Below, one piece after another: positions 1 to 12,700 of a stretch of 64,000 bases of DNA; positions within the stretch are counted from its first letter, which is position 1, and the number at the start of each line of letters is the position of its first letter. This DNA comes from Temnopleurus reevesii (Eukaryota > Echinodermata > Echinoidea > Temnopleuroida > Temnopleuridae): NCBI GenBank assembly GCA_036244855.1, contig BQKZ01000001.1, positions 1,853 through 65,852 on the forward strand, read 5' to 3'. Both the position numbers and the translations under genes were made by a program. The notes under the pieces are model-generated. The model ran no database searches and was not told where the DNA came from. It was given only the letters and a program-made list of their open reading frames with translations.

Positions 1-367
1 GGGGGGGGGGGGGATATCTGCAGCAGCCCAATCTCCTAATTGTTGCCAACTTCTGGGTGCGCCAGTACATGTAGATAAGGCAAGATTCCCGGGAAAATGC
101 TGAAGTGACAAAGTTTTCTTTTGTTCAATGCATGTACATGTACTTTATTTCCTTCCTTCTGACAGTACAAATAAATACAACCCAAAAAGATACTTGGTAC
201 AATATTTGTTGTGCATGTCAATATCAAAGTCAATATATGGGTTTAGCGCCCTCTTCAGTCACGCATCGCACCAGGCTGTTGGATCGGAGAATGTGTCTGC
301 TACCCGACACAATAACACTGTGAAATCGTCCCTGTTTTTGTCTTGCGAACGGGGATTCTGCATCAAA
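1..367 (+). other. 5' flank / probable 5' UTR of the VPS13A gene
   Basis: Begins with a run of 13 G at the window edge. No TATA box or clear initiator is visible. Several upstream ATGs occur, and one at 128 is in frame with the coding start with no stop between. The family N-terminus starts exactly at 368, so this stretch is probably promoter and 5' UTR. The transcription start cannot be placed. Confidence 0.45.
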
Positions 368-467
368 ATGGTGTTCGAATCACTTGTAGCAGACCTTCTT
401 AACAGGTTCCTTGGTCCTTATGTGGAAAATTTGGACGCATCTCAGCTAAATCTGGGTATTTGGTCAG
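368..467 (+). CDS. VPS13A: VPS13A exon 1 (start codon, chorein_N)
   Basis: Start codon at 368 with A at -3 and G at +4. Encodes MVFESLVADLLNRFLGPYVE and ends LNLGIWSG. This matches the universal VPS13/ATG2 chorein_N opening, which lies at the ER-side mouth of the lipid channel. Donor CAG|GTAAG at 468, phase 1. The open frame upstream to 128 has no family similarity, so 368 is chosen as the start. Confidence 0.95.
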
Positions 468-3400
468 GTAAGTTGGCTCCTATTTTTTTGTCTCTCGAGT
501 CTCGTCGCATCGATGTGTATCGGATTCTGAAGAGCGCGAGCAAGGCCAATGCAAGGGAAGGATGGGCCTGGACGTGGACTGGGGTTCCGTCTTTGCTGCA
601 GTGGAGGGCTTGGTTGTACGTAGGATGGGGACTGGGGTTATTCTGCCAGAAGAGACCTTTGGCTTTCGGTGTGTGCATGCACAGAGAGTGATACAGGGTA
701 TTTAGGTGTGATGTAGTCACACAAGATGCTAGACAGAAAAAGCTGACTCTCGGAGGTTTTTTTTAACGATTTCTGACTTTTGGTGGTGCCCCCTCCAGAG
801 TCAGAGAGTCAGAAAACGCCCCAATTCAGCGTGTAGTGCAGGTTGTTGAAGCGATAATACACAGCGTCTATGGGAGTTAGGGTGCTGTCACGCACCCTCA
901 CGAAAAATCAACATATTTTAGGTCTATTTCATCTTAAATGATGTATGAACACAAAGAAAAATATATAATCTTTCAGATTACCTTGAATTGAAGGCTTCCA
1001 AAAAAAACCTTGAAAATCTGTTTCTGCGTGAAAATCCGAGGGTATCACAACAGCTTCTCGATACTCATTGACTTTTTACACGTATGAACGTCAGCCAATC
1101 ACAGTCGTCTTTGTATATATCAAATTAATATTCATAAAATTAAGGTGACCGAGCTCGGTACCTCAACACGACGGCGAGGAGAAAGTACATCGCTCTCGTT
1201 ATTTGCATATAATGAATATTCATAATTGATCAACTTTTTGAGGTCACAGGTTAATCGTCAGCCAATCAGGGAAAGTCTTATTTAGGTTCGATCGGACTTG
1301 TTTTCAAGATAGCGAGAGCTGAAGTTCCACAGATATCGCCCTAATATTTTATTTTCACCATTGAAATGGAATAAAAGGTACGTTTTTACATCTTTATATC
1401 ATTATTGCATAATTTAAAAAGAAATTTTAAACAAAAAAAATGGAGGTTTCCACCATTTTCCACGATTTTTATTGTGTTTTTTGGTGGCGACCACCATTTG
1501 CCGAGGGTATTTTGGGCTTCATCACAGGCGTCTCTAGCGCCGTTAACGGTCTATTGAGGAAGGATGCGTAGCTAGGCGGCAGCCTCAGCGGAGCAATTTC
1601 CTGATCGAAAAAGACCCGTTTTATCGGTCTAACAAGATGCATACCCTGTCTCTCTCTCTTGTTGGCCCTCCGTTTGGATTCGGAGATCGTCGGGTTATCC
1701 CGCATTAGAAATGATGAACTGGGCTGTAGGGTATGCTATAGTGCTAGTGAGAGGGCGCTAGAGCGGCTTCTGTGAATTTTAGAGATATACCCCAGGGATA
1801 GTTTTAACAGCTTGGAGTTGATATCTTTTTGGAGCTTGTTGTCATAAGGAAGAAGCACAGCTTGGGTGAAGGAAAACTCATAGTCATGGTCCAGGGAGTC
1901 AAGGAAGCTTGTTGTATATTGTACATGGTCCTGGAGCAATTCGCTGGCCTTTAGTATGAGTTCATCCCTTTGGTCTTCAAAGAAGGTGCAGGAGGCAACA
2001 AAATGGTCTTCTGACTCTTCTTCAATCTTGCACAGGGGACATATCAGGTTTTTGTCCTTCCCAATCTTGCATCTCCTGGCTTGGACCAGGTATGTGCCTG
2101 ATAAGAGTTGTGCACGGACTGACAGGGCTTTTCTGATGTTGTCATGTACTGGGACGGATGGATATAGGGCTTCAGATCTGATGTCAGGTTTACCCTTCCA
2201 GTACTTCAGCGTTGATTTCTTGACAAGGCATTCCCCTACTTGCTCTTCTACAGCAGCATTTACTTTGCATCTCACCATCTGTTTCCACTGGGTACATGTT
2301 GGTGGTGACTCGAGTAAGGAGTTGATATCTGGTAAGTTGTATCGGGAGAGAAGGTTCTTCAATGCCTTGATGGTTGGTGTAGATTGGGAAAAGGCATGAA
2401 CGAAGGTCTTAACTGTCAGTGTCACCCTGCCTGTATCACGCTTACGCATGCACTGTAGGGTATGTGCTTGCGGGAGCTAGCTGGGGGCTGGGTATCCGAA
2501 CACTTAACACAAATAAAATTGTGTCTTTCACAAAAAGTTTAGATCAAATACGAACAATAATTGTGTGTATCATGGTTTACAAATATTGTGTGACATAACA
2601 TTCAAACAAATCATGAAATCTTGCTTCCAATAACTGTCCGAAGACTAAGTAAGTTCTACTACTACCCGTCTAGGGTGGCTGTTTTTATGATTTGGCCTTA
2701 ATTGGGGCTGAGTTGACCAACCAACGTTTCAAGCCAGAATTTTTACCCATTCCACTGTACACTAAAGTAAAGGTTCACGGCTACTTTTAGCCTTGTAGAA
2801 GTCGAGGCGAAATTGCTCAACGTCAAAAGTGAACACAGTGCACATCTAGACATTACACCCACAACTTTCACAAATTAAGATAATATTGCCATGACTCTGC
2901 TGATTCTACAGTTAACAGAGGATCTGACGATATCAATTAGTCATATGTTTGGAAAATGAGTAAATGAATGAATTTACCAACAGCAATCGCGTCCAGGGGG
3001 GAATCTTGGACCAGTGGGTACTGTCCCGTTACTCAGACAGTATGGGAATAATGTTTGACACGGAGTTGTTGATAAGCGCAGTTTTCACTCTGACATGAGC
3101 ATTGCGTATGAGCTGGAGGCAAGTGTCGCAGTGTGCATGCGAAGAAGACACCGAGATTGGCACTGCACATTCGCTAATTAACGACGAGAGAGTACGTTAT
3201 TCCTTTTTATATAAGATGGCTATTCAGAATGAAGAAACTAATAGGAGTAATATAAATGTGATATGCAATACAAGGAGTTAAAATGATTGAAAACCGAGAG
3301 GTTTTTTGTCGCGATCTCGGGCTAACTGACACTGCGTGAATCTGTGATTGAGCTGACCTGTGTGCGTGGGGCCGAGTTGCTGTGTGAGAGCTAACTAGCT

Positions 3401-6400
3401 GATGTTCTTGGGATGAACTTAAAGCCCAGATCAAATAGGGCCCCGGATGCAACACGATTCAACACGACTCTTTGTTCTGAGGCAGTTAACTGTGAATTAT
3501 CAAAGAGTCGTGTTGAATCGTGATGCTTCCGGGCCTCTATGTGACCGGGCCTAAAGTATATTGATAGAAAATGATACCATGTAAATTGATTTTTGTCCAT
3601 CTTTTATTGTTTTGTTAATTGTGTTGATCCGTTTTATATTTAAATCATGTAATGATATCGTGTCTGCTTCGAACATAGTATTGACTTTTCACCAAACATG
3701 AAAATTGGATAGTTATCCAGAGATAGCCTCATAGCTCTCCAGAGACATCAAATTTGTCATGTATTCAATAGGCGGGTTTCCTAATAGATGCAAATTTTAT
3801 GCATACCTCTAACACATAGGTTGTTCTCGACAACCCTAAAGCTTGTCTGAGTCTTGACCGACATAGCAACAAGTAATGCATGTAAACTGGATTCCAAGTA
3901 TTATAGTCTTATTGTTATTGAATGGTTTAAGGAATACTATGTCTGCATTCGTTGGCAAGAACTAAACCCGCCTATTTAATGTATAAATATCGGCTTTGAT
4001 CACAATATTTCTGTGTAGAGTTCTGTAGAGAGAGACTATACATATACATATGTATGAGGCCCCCCAAATAATTTTTTTGTCAGTTATAAAACAAACCATT
4101 CCTTGATGTGAATTCTATTTCTTAGTTTTTGAGGTGGATTAAATTCTTTAAACAGAACATTTCTCATGATAAATATAGAAATGAACTAGCTCACATTGTG
4201 GAGGAATGGGATGTGCAAGAAAAATAATGTACACACATTAAATAGGCCATGTGTGTAACCATAGAGGTGTACCTCTATGGTGTCACTTAATTCCATTTGA
4301 AATTCTGTGCATCAATCGTGTACATTACATCTGAACATTGATAACTGGTAATCCATCAAATGTATTTATAGTCAATTATATGTACTTAAGCAGAATTCAA
4401 CAATATATATTGTTTTTTATCCTCAGAGACCCATCAAAATGAGAGAAAGTACATAGGTAAAAAAAAAACCTTTAGGTAAAAATATATAAGAAACAAAAGC
4501 GTAGATGGATTAACTTGATTCTTAATAATAGACATGAATATATTCCAAAAGTCACCATTTTGTTGCCCGACCCATTTTAAATCCAGAAAGACTAAGCCAT
4601 GTTTGTTATTGTGGCAAACTGTAGGAATTAGAGTGAATTAGGGAGCGTTGGTTGACACCATAAATTTACAAAACAGGCAACAAAGAAAAAATGTTCTACC
4701 AAAAACGTTTGTGAGTATAAAGAAAACTAGACTTATCCAGGATTATTTTGATCCATGCATATAAAGGCTTCATGCATGACTTGAATTCATTATTATAATA
4801 ATAATTTCTTAAAGGGTACATGAGGCCGCCAAATAATTTGCTAGTGGATACCAATTACTACAAACTACATGTAACTCTTCTAAACACTCCATGCTTAACA
4901 GATTTCTTTATTCTAAAATATTGAATTTTCAAAACTAAATGTTTCTTTTGATGAATCTCATCATGACTTCTACAAAGCCAAGCTCACGCAGTGAAGCAAT
5001 TGGAGGTGCGCACAAAGCAATGCGCACACATTTAAAAAATGTTATTATTTTTCTTTAATCCATAGCGAGTTCGATATTTTTATCTTAAAATGTACTTTGT
5101 GAGCAGTACATATTTCTTTTTTTTTCAATGAGTATTTTCAGAAGTACAAAATCAAAGATCTAGGAAAAATGTCTGAGAAATGTAAAAACTTATATTGAAC
5201 AATTCATGCATTCCTGCATTTTTGCCATCCATTTGAAATTGACTAAACACACAGGGTAATTCATTTTCAGGGTTTCAAAATCTGAAAACACATATATATG
5301 GGTCAATCATTTTAAAACTTACAGAATTATTTTATAGAAGTCAACAAAGAAATTAAAATTTGGAAAATGGTATTTCAACTTTGCACAGATCTCCTGTGAA
5401 TATATATGAAATTATATCTTTTCTATCTGACCTATCAAGCTATGTTATTAAGCGATTCTCGCCACCGGCAATAAAAGAAATTTAAGAACAGCAGATGGCG
5501 CTGAATGTTTTCATCTTAAACAAGTCATGTAAATCGAAATATCCATTTCCGCTTTACAAACATTCGTTCATATGTGCGTTCCACTTTGCCAGGTATTAGA
5601 TAGAAATTTCCAGACATGAACTATTATTACATGATGTTTAAAGAACAAAAGTCAGCAATTTTCCTAACTGAATAGACGTCGCATACATGTGTATTAGCTT
5701 CCCAAACCGGAATCCACCTCCCCAACCTCAACATATCGATATCAACGTTATCGTAAGAAATCGTTTGAAATGGCCTATTGTCGGTGGCAAGTATTAAGGA
5801 GAATGTGCTTACCGATATGTCAACTTGTCAACAAGCCTGAACAATGAGTTCAGTATATTTTTCAGTGAGCTTTATTTTTCCTCTTGCCCCGATATTGCGG
5901 TTCGGTTTAATAATTTGTGTGAATTTTATACAAAAGCAAACGTGATGACTTATTTGAAGAAGCCTTTTGTCATTGGCTGATTTAGCTGTAATACTGCATT
6001 AATTTCAATTATATTAGAAATATGGCAGTTTATTAATTTCAGTAGTTACACCAGGATATTAGCAGAGTCAGTTGTTAGGCGTTATGTGCTATAGCACATG
6101 AGGCTGAAAACAAAACAGGTTTAGGTTTAACCTTTTGCTAATTTCTTTTGTTTATAATGATTTTTTAAACGAAATATTAGTCAAATATCCTAAACATTAG
6201 ATAATTTGAAAGCATATCAGAAATTTTACACATTTTCAGATGGGCTAGCAAGTTGAACTTTTTACTATCTTTCTTTGATACACATGAAAATTGCAACCAT
6301 TTTAAAGTAATAAATCGAAAATTACCCCTAACTTGTTTTGAGTAGTGAACTTTCTCAGAGCTCTGGATAATCAAGTACTGGATTGTATGCAGTTTATGTA

Positions 6401-7441
6401 GTTACAAGCAAGCAAATATTGTAATAACATGCAGATTCTTACCGTAGACTGAAAACTTATGATGTGTAGAGACTTACAGTATATCTCTTTAATTTTATTT
6501 GGCATGAATATACTTGTTATTCATATTATATGTTTTTGCACTTTTATTAAAAGTTGTTCAGCTGCACATGGACCATGGCCCTTTGACAAATATAATTTGA
6601 AAGATTAATAACAGATGTGTGGGCTGATTTGATATTTGCTGAGTCCCTGTTGATGAAAAGAGATTTGTGTTTGATCAATGGATAAATCAGTGTAAGATAG
6701 ATTTGACAGTCATGTCTGCCATAAATGATATCTTCAGGAATGCTCTTCAACAATATATCTTTATTATCTGTAGACCCTTTCTTATGCTTGTATAGCGCTG
6801 TTTTGATCGTATTGCTGTTTTATTGAACCAAATTTAGTTGAATATCAAGCTTGCTATGTATAAAGAAATTTAAAAACCTTTCTTGTATACATGGTGGGAG
6901 CCCCAATTTTAATTCATTGCAAAAGTGCATGCAACCCGCTTGTAATTTCTAAGGTTTCCCTTATGATGATAATGATAATGATAAAGATTGCAATGATGAT
7001 GTTGATTAAATTAGTGAATTATTAAAGCTTTTCCCCACAAATAGAGCATAATTGGAGACGTGTATGGTATAAGAAGTCTTTTTAGTTGAACCCCTCCATA
7101 CATTTATCATCAGGAAACGACATTCTGTCTGAGCACATATGCACATGCAGAGCCATTATAAATTGACAGAGCAGATGTTATGGCTACCGTTCTGTTCATC
7201 ATGTCGTGATGACCTTGTACCATCCCAGTGGAGGGGAAATAATCTAGATCAAAAGGTTTTTGATCAGGGATCTAAAAAGTGTACATGTATGGCTAGGATA
7301 GCTGGATAGACTTGCTGGTTGTGGAAATCAATACCTCTGCCAGTAGTGTATGTAGATACTGTTTCAATAAAAAACAAAATCTTCATTTTGCACTTGCATA
7401 CTAAAAGCAAGCACACAAAAAAGGATCTTTGTTTCCAATTT

Positions 7442-7477
<36 letters not shown>

Positions 7478-9708
7478 CTGGTTTGCTTCCCATGGGTATG
7501 TTATTGTATGTGATTGTTATATAGGCACATGTTGTTATGTTGTATCTTGATATGACCAATGGAAGATTAAATAAGTTCCTGTCTGCATGTACAGTATGTA
7601 TGTTTCTATTTAACAATGATATTACAATTAAAGTTTTATTTTATTTGCTTGGGAAGCCATGGATTCAATGTGCTTGCTGAGAACATTGAATTGCACCTCA
7701 TGTATTTTCCCTAGGATTCATAGACTTATTGTAATCCCAAGGATTTACATCTTTAGAAACATGAATTTGTCCTTTGACAAGGGTATTTAAGATATTGAAA
7801 GTGATTGAATTGTAAACTGTCTTGAGGTCAACCGTCATACTGAACAGGTAGCAGTTTTGCTGTATACTGTCTGTAAATGTAATTTCCAGCCTTTTCATGG
7901 AATTGAATCACCGGTAGTGCGCTATCTGCTATTTCACATCAAAGGTAGTGTTATCACCAGTCATGTTGTACAGTGGAGAAGACCCTGGTACACCAGGGAT
8001 AATTTCCTTTTGCAAAGGATATAGGCCTGAATTCTATTGCCAATACAGGTCAAACATGTTTTTTATGCTGTACTCCCTTTCATTCAATTTCATGTTTTGT
8101 AAAGATTCCCTCCCCAATGTGCAGAAGAAAGGTAGAATTATGATACATATAGAATTAAGTCCTAAATCAGAGTCTAAGGCCCAAAATATTGTTTGGATTC
8201 CCTCCAATGCCATTCATAAAAAAGCAGAGATCACAGTCTTAATTATTTTTTTTTTCAACCACAATTTAAACAATTCATGAAGAAAATAAGGCTTAAAAGA
8301 GGATAAAAAGCCAAGGAGCAGATGAATATATGTTTTTTTTTTAGATCATATTACACATAATGTTTATGATTTTACTGTGATTCTTCAATTTTAGTGAAGA
8401 GCAAAAAAAGTTTAGGTTAAGTCATTTTAGAGGGTCAGTGGAGGGTATCCATTTTTTCGAGGGGGGGGGGCCTTATGCATCATATTACTGGTAAATAATT
8501 GGAGGTACATAGTGTTAGTTGATGTCATTTTATCATAGAACATTGTCTTGAAGGAAACACCTTTTCTACATTCCAGGGATTCTGGAAACAGTATTTTTAG
8601 ATAATGATAACGGCAGTGAATTAAAAATTATACATTGCTTTGATCTTTCTTTTTTGTCCTCCTGTCTATGAGTATCACATGCTTGATTTCTTGAAATTTG
8701 AAATCAAATGATCAAATCAAATTTTGAAAGAGATTCAACTGATATGTTTTGCTTGTTATGCGCAGTTGAGTATATCCCTATAGAAATTGCGCAATATAAA
8801 TGTACAATTATTATTATTATTCAACTGAGATAGCCATTCCTTATTACCATTTGATTGATTCAATTTGATTTTATTGTCATTACAGGTGATGTCGTTCTCA
8901 AGAACCTATTTGTGAAGGAGGGTGCTCTGGTAAATATGCATTTTTATTGCTTCATTCCTCAGATTATAATTTTATATGCACATGTAGACAGCATGTGAAT
9001 GACATTCTATGAATTGATATTCCGGAAACTGAGAGTGAATTTAATGCATTGTTGAAAAGAAAAAGAAAAAATCTTAGAATCACTTTCACATTTGCACTTG
9101 CTATTAGATATCATACAGAAGTCTAGTTTGTATACATTGAAAATATTGCAGGCAGTATATTGTATATACGTAGGAGAGATCTGGTATTAGGGGTAAAAAT
9201 CAATAACAACGCTCACCCTCTCGTTCCAGGTCTCTGATACCTTTTCTTATTGATGAGCGTCTGTACTAACCAGACCGCTGTCATTTTGTGAGTGATGGGT
9301 ATTGTGTACGTTTATGCACTGTGTAGGCCTTGTATTGTGTCTGCGGTATATCGCTAAGGATTCAGGAGGTAGCAGATGGATATGGCAGATGAATATCGAT
9401 GATGATAACTTTATGATTGGTCTTGAGGTTTTCTTTGATTTTGGCTGCGGACTGCTCTTATCTTTTTAATGCTTATGCATAGACACACTCTCTATTACTC
9501 TCCATTAAGCAGAAAAACACTGCTAGTTTATTTTCATTTTTCTTATTTTGATATTATATTACATGGAAGAAAACAGTAAAAAAAAAATAAAATAAAAAGA
9601 TGAGTGTAAGAAGACCTACTCATACTGCAAGCACATTGCAGGGATATGACTAAAAAGTGAATAAATATCTCTGTTTAATATTTCATTAGTGAATTGAAAT
9701 GTCGGAAT

Positions 9709-9755
<47 letters not shown>

Positions 9756-12700
9756 CCATACTACATGTAGATAATATTTCAGATACTGTATTTGTTCCCT
9801 GAACATCCATCCATGTACTGTCTTCAATGACATGTCTGTCTGGCTGGTGATGTTGATGCAAATATTTCCAGTCAATTGAGACATGCTGTGCGTACAATGA
9901 TAGGTGAATATATTAGGCTGACTCTATCGCACACTCAGAGAGAGGAGGGAAGAAGGCCCGTTTAACCCCTTCTCTCCCAACAGATGATCACTTGTCACAG
10001 TTTACTTGGTATGGTTTCTTGTTTTCCTTACGATTTAGTTGGTAGAAAAGTCATCAATTGATCTAACCCACAGAATTTTGGTGTAGCATCTTGAAATGAA
10101 ATAAAAAGAGTGTTTATTTTGCCCAGGTGCATTAGACATCGCTTGGGAGATCCTCAGGGTTTTGGGCAGGACATCCTATTGCAGGAAACCTTGTCTCCTT
10201 TTTATGTTATTTAATTTAATGCTAATTCTGGTGATAATTTAACAGGGTTCCCACTCTATCTGGAAAACCTGGAAAATGAGGTGAGGGGACTTTTTCCAGT
10301 TATTTTTAGGGAAAAAATTCAGGAATTTTATACAATGTCCCTCAAATCAGGGACATTTCAAGGGATTTGACGTAACAAATGATTTGGTAATCCATGATGT
10401 GTCAAAATAGATTTGAAGTGAGTTTATCAAAGTTATAATGAAGTTCTGAAAATTCATCAGGGAGAAATTATGTAATTATTTTCTTAAATAGTGGTAAACC
10501 TGTTTTAAGAAAGTATTTGTGATAAAAGGACATCCATTTGTAGATTTGTCCTTTCAGGGCCAGCACAGTTATATTTAGTTATCTTATGACAGAGAGATTC
10601 GAAGTGATCTCCAATTTTTTCTGAAGTTCATTAGACTATCAGATAAAGTAAATGTGCTGAATTGTGCTGAAGTTCTTTTCGTTTGATAGTTCACTTCTGA
10701 ATGAGGAATCCCCTCATTCATTAAAGACTGGGTCTGCTCCAGAAATATCTTTCTTTGATTAAAAGCAGAAAAGTCAGACAAACAGATACAAAAGTACGAA
10801 GCAAATGGGACAAAAGATAAGAAAGTAGTAAATATTTCAAAGTTCTACCTCAACAGTTGTTTGCCATGCAAATTGGCAACATTGTGTCACATGATATGAC
10901 GTAGTTCATGCACTTCTACAAGCAGTTTATGATATATTTTCTTGTTTAAAAAATCCCCCTTTTCGATGCTTAACACAAAATGAATGGTTTTCCGTCAATA
11001 TAGGTGCAGATTCATTTATTGGTTCAACCTTTTAAAGGTTTGAAACAAAGTTAGTATTGATGGATTAAAACGGATTCTTAAAAACAATAAGTTGTAAGAA
11101 GTTTACTGACATGAAGTGCATGAACTTCCTCATGACACATGACCAAAAGTCACGTGTTACTATATATACGTTTGCCATACAGTGATTTATGGAAAACCAC
11201 TGTTGAGTTATATGATTGAAATATTCATAACTTTTTAAAAAATTTCTGTATGATTTACTTCAATTTTTTGGGGGGTCTGTTTGTCTGATTTTTGTGCTTT
11301 TTATCAAAACAAGTTTTTTTTTCTGGCGCAGATCAAGTGTATATAAATAAATGCCATCACAGGGCACATCACAAATCCATCTTAATCTATTGACTGGCCT
11401 CACGTCCATTTCATTGACATTGACCATACTTTTTTGGATCCTTTTATATAATACATGGACAACCTAGATAAAAGTGCCCCTATAGTATAATTATGAAAAT
11501 TCAAGGTTTGGTATCATATGAAATAATCAGTATTGATTGTACCTTTACTATTTTGTATGTATACCAGCATATATCTCTAAATTTTATGTACATACAAGGT
11601 CTACATGGTGATATTCTGTTTCCATCCATAATATTGTAATTAATACGTTAGAACGAAACATGACTCGTCTGGAGATGAGGTGGTATGTAATGTTGACAGA
11701 TTGTCGTTGAATGCTTGTTGTGAGCATGATGGCCCCATGCATGGGTGAATACAGCAGACAATTCACTCTCTCCCTGTACGAAATGGCTGTGGGCAGATTT
11801 CATTATATTGTTGTACTATATTTATTTTGAGAATGATTATTAGAGATTGAATTTGAGATGAAAATAAACTTGAACACAAAAGCTGGGAATGAATTGTTTG
11901 TGTTCAACAAGAGCTGTCAAACAACTGAGGAAAGTCAATGAGATATTAATTTACAATTTGAGATGAAAATGAAAACAGAAAAGTATTTTGCTTACAATAG
12001 TTTTATTTGTATCATACTTTATGACAGAGCCTTTGAATGTTTCTACACACAATGCTATAGACCTAAACAATTATATTTTGTCAAAACACTCCTGAGAATA
12101 CCTAATCCCATCTCCCTGGTATACCTAGCTTCAACACAAATAGGAAATGATCTGGTCAATCATCAATGCACCCTGGGAATTGTTGGGTTCACAAAGGTTT
12201 CATTAGGGAGTAGACTTGAATGTTACAATAGTGTGCACAAGATATGGCCATTCACACACAGAAGGATTCAGCAGTCATCCATGCATGACATTTTATGGAC
12301 CCTGGGGATTGTGCATGGTTATACAAATGTGTTAGGGAGTGGATGCACAGTGATGTAAAGATGATGAAATATTCAACTGTAGGTTCATTCACTCTCAATA
12401 TAAATATAAGATGGTTGTAGATTAATGCATGTGTCGATTTCAAATTTAGAAATAAAGTGGTTTTGCCATAATTGACATTTGATACAGAATGGAAGTCTTA
12501 CAACCTATATTAATCAGGAGGAGAGGGAGAATAATGAATTTTATCTGCAGAATTATCAATCCAGGCATTTATTCATAAACAAGTTAAGCCCTCTTAAAAA
12601 AAAAGAAATCTGACTTTCTTTAACTTTTATAAAGAATTACGATGTTTCTGACCGATACGGAAGTAAAGCTAGCTTTCTCAATAAATTGACTAGCTTGTGT

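Larger units (their letters stand above)
468..8885 (+). other. Intron 1 (8.4 kb)
   Basis: Long first intron. It holds an antisense LINE 3' fragment (1736-2449), a foldback element (3425-3551), a short palindrome (4259-4280), a MITE candidate (5453-5791), a G run (7444-7474) and a repeat tail (8750-8822). The rest is AT-rich sequence in which I recognise nothing. The direct repeat cgtcagccaatca at 1089 and 1257 and nearby CCAAT-like motifs have no assigned role. Confidence 0.8.

Noticed and set aside
1083..1275. CCAAT-like motifs and repeated cgtcagccaatca as a second promoter
   Set aside because: They lie inside intron 1 with no downstream exon; may be part of an old repeat.
1469..1705. Minus-strand open frame upstream of the LINE fragment
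   Set aside because: No recognisable domain; not continuous with the LINE frame.
6961..6985. gat/aat microsatellite as a regulatory site
   Set aside because: Simple low-complexity repeat only.
7401..7616. Minus-strand open frame with a proline run
   Set aside because: The prolines are only the reverse of the poly-G tract; no family similarity or splice context.
9616..9897. Minus-strand open frames with Ser-Leu repeats
   Set aside because: They are translations of the GA microsatellite.
12252..12443. Minus-strand 63-codon open frame that recurs at 24438-24629
   Set aside because: It recurs only because the whole 12 kb is duplicated; it lies in an intron with no coding features.
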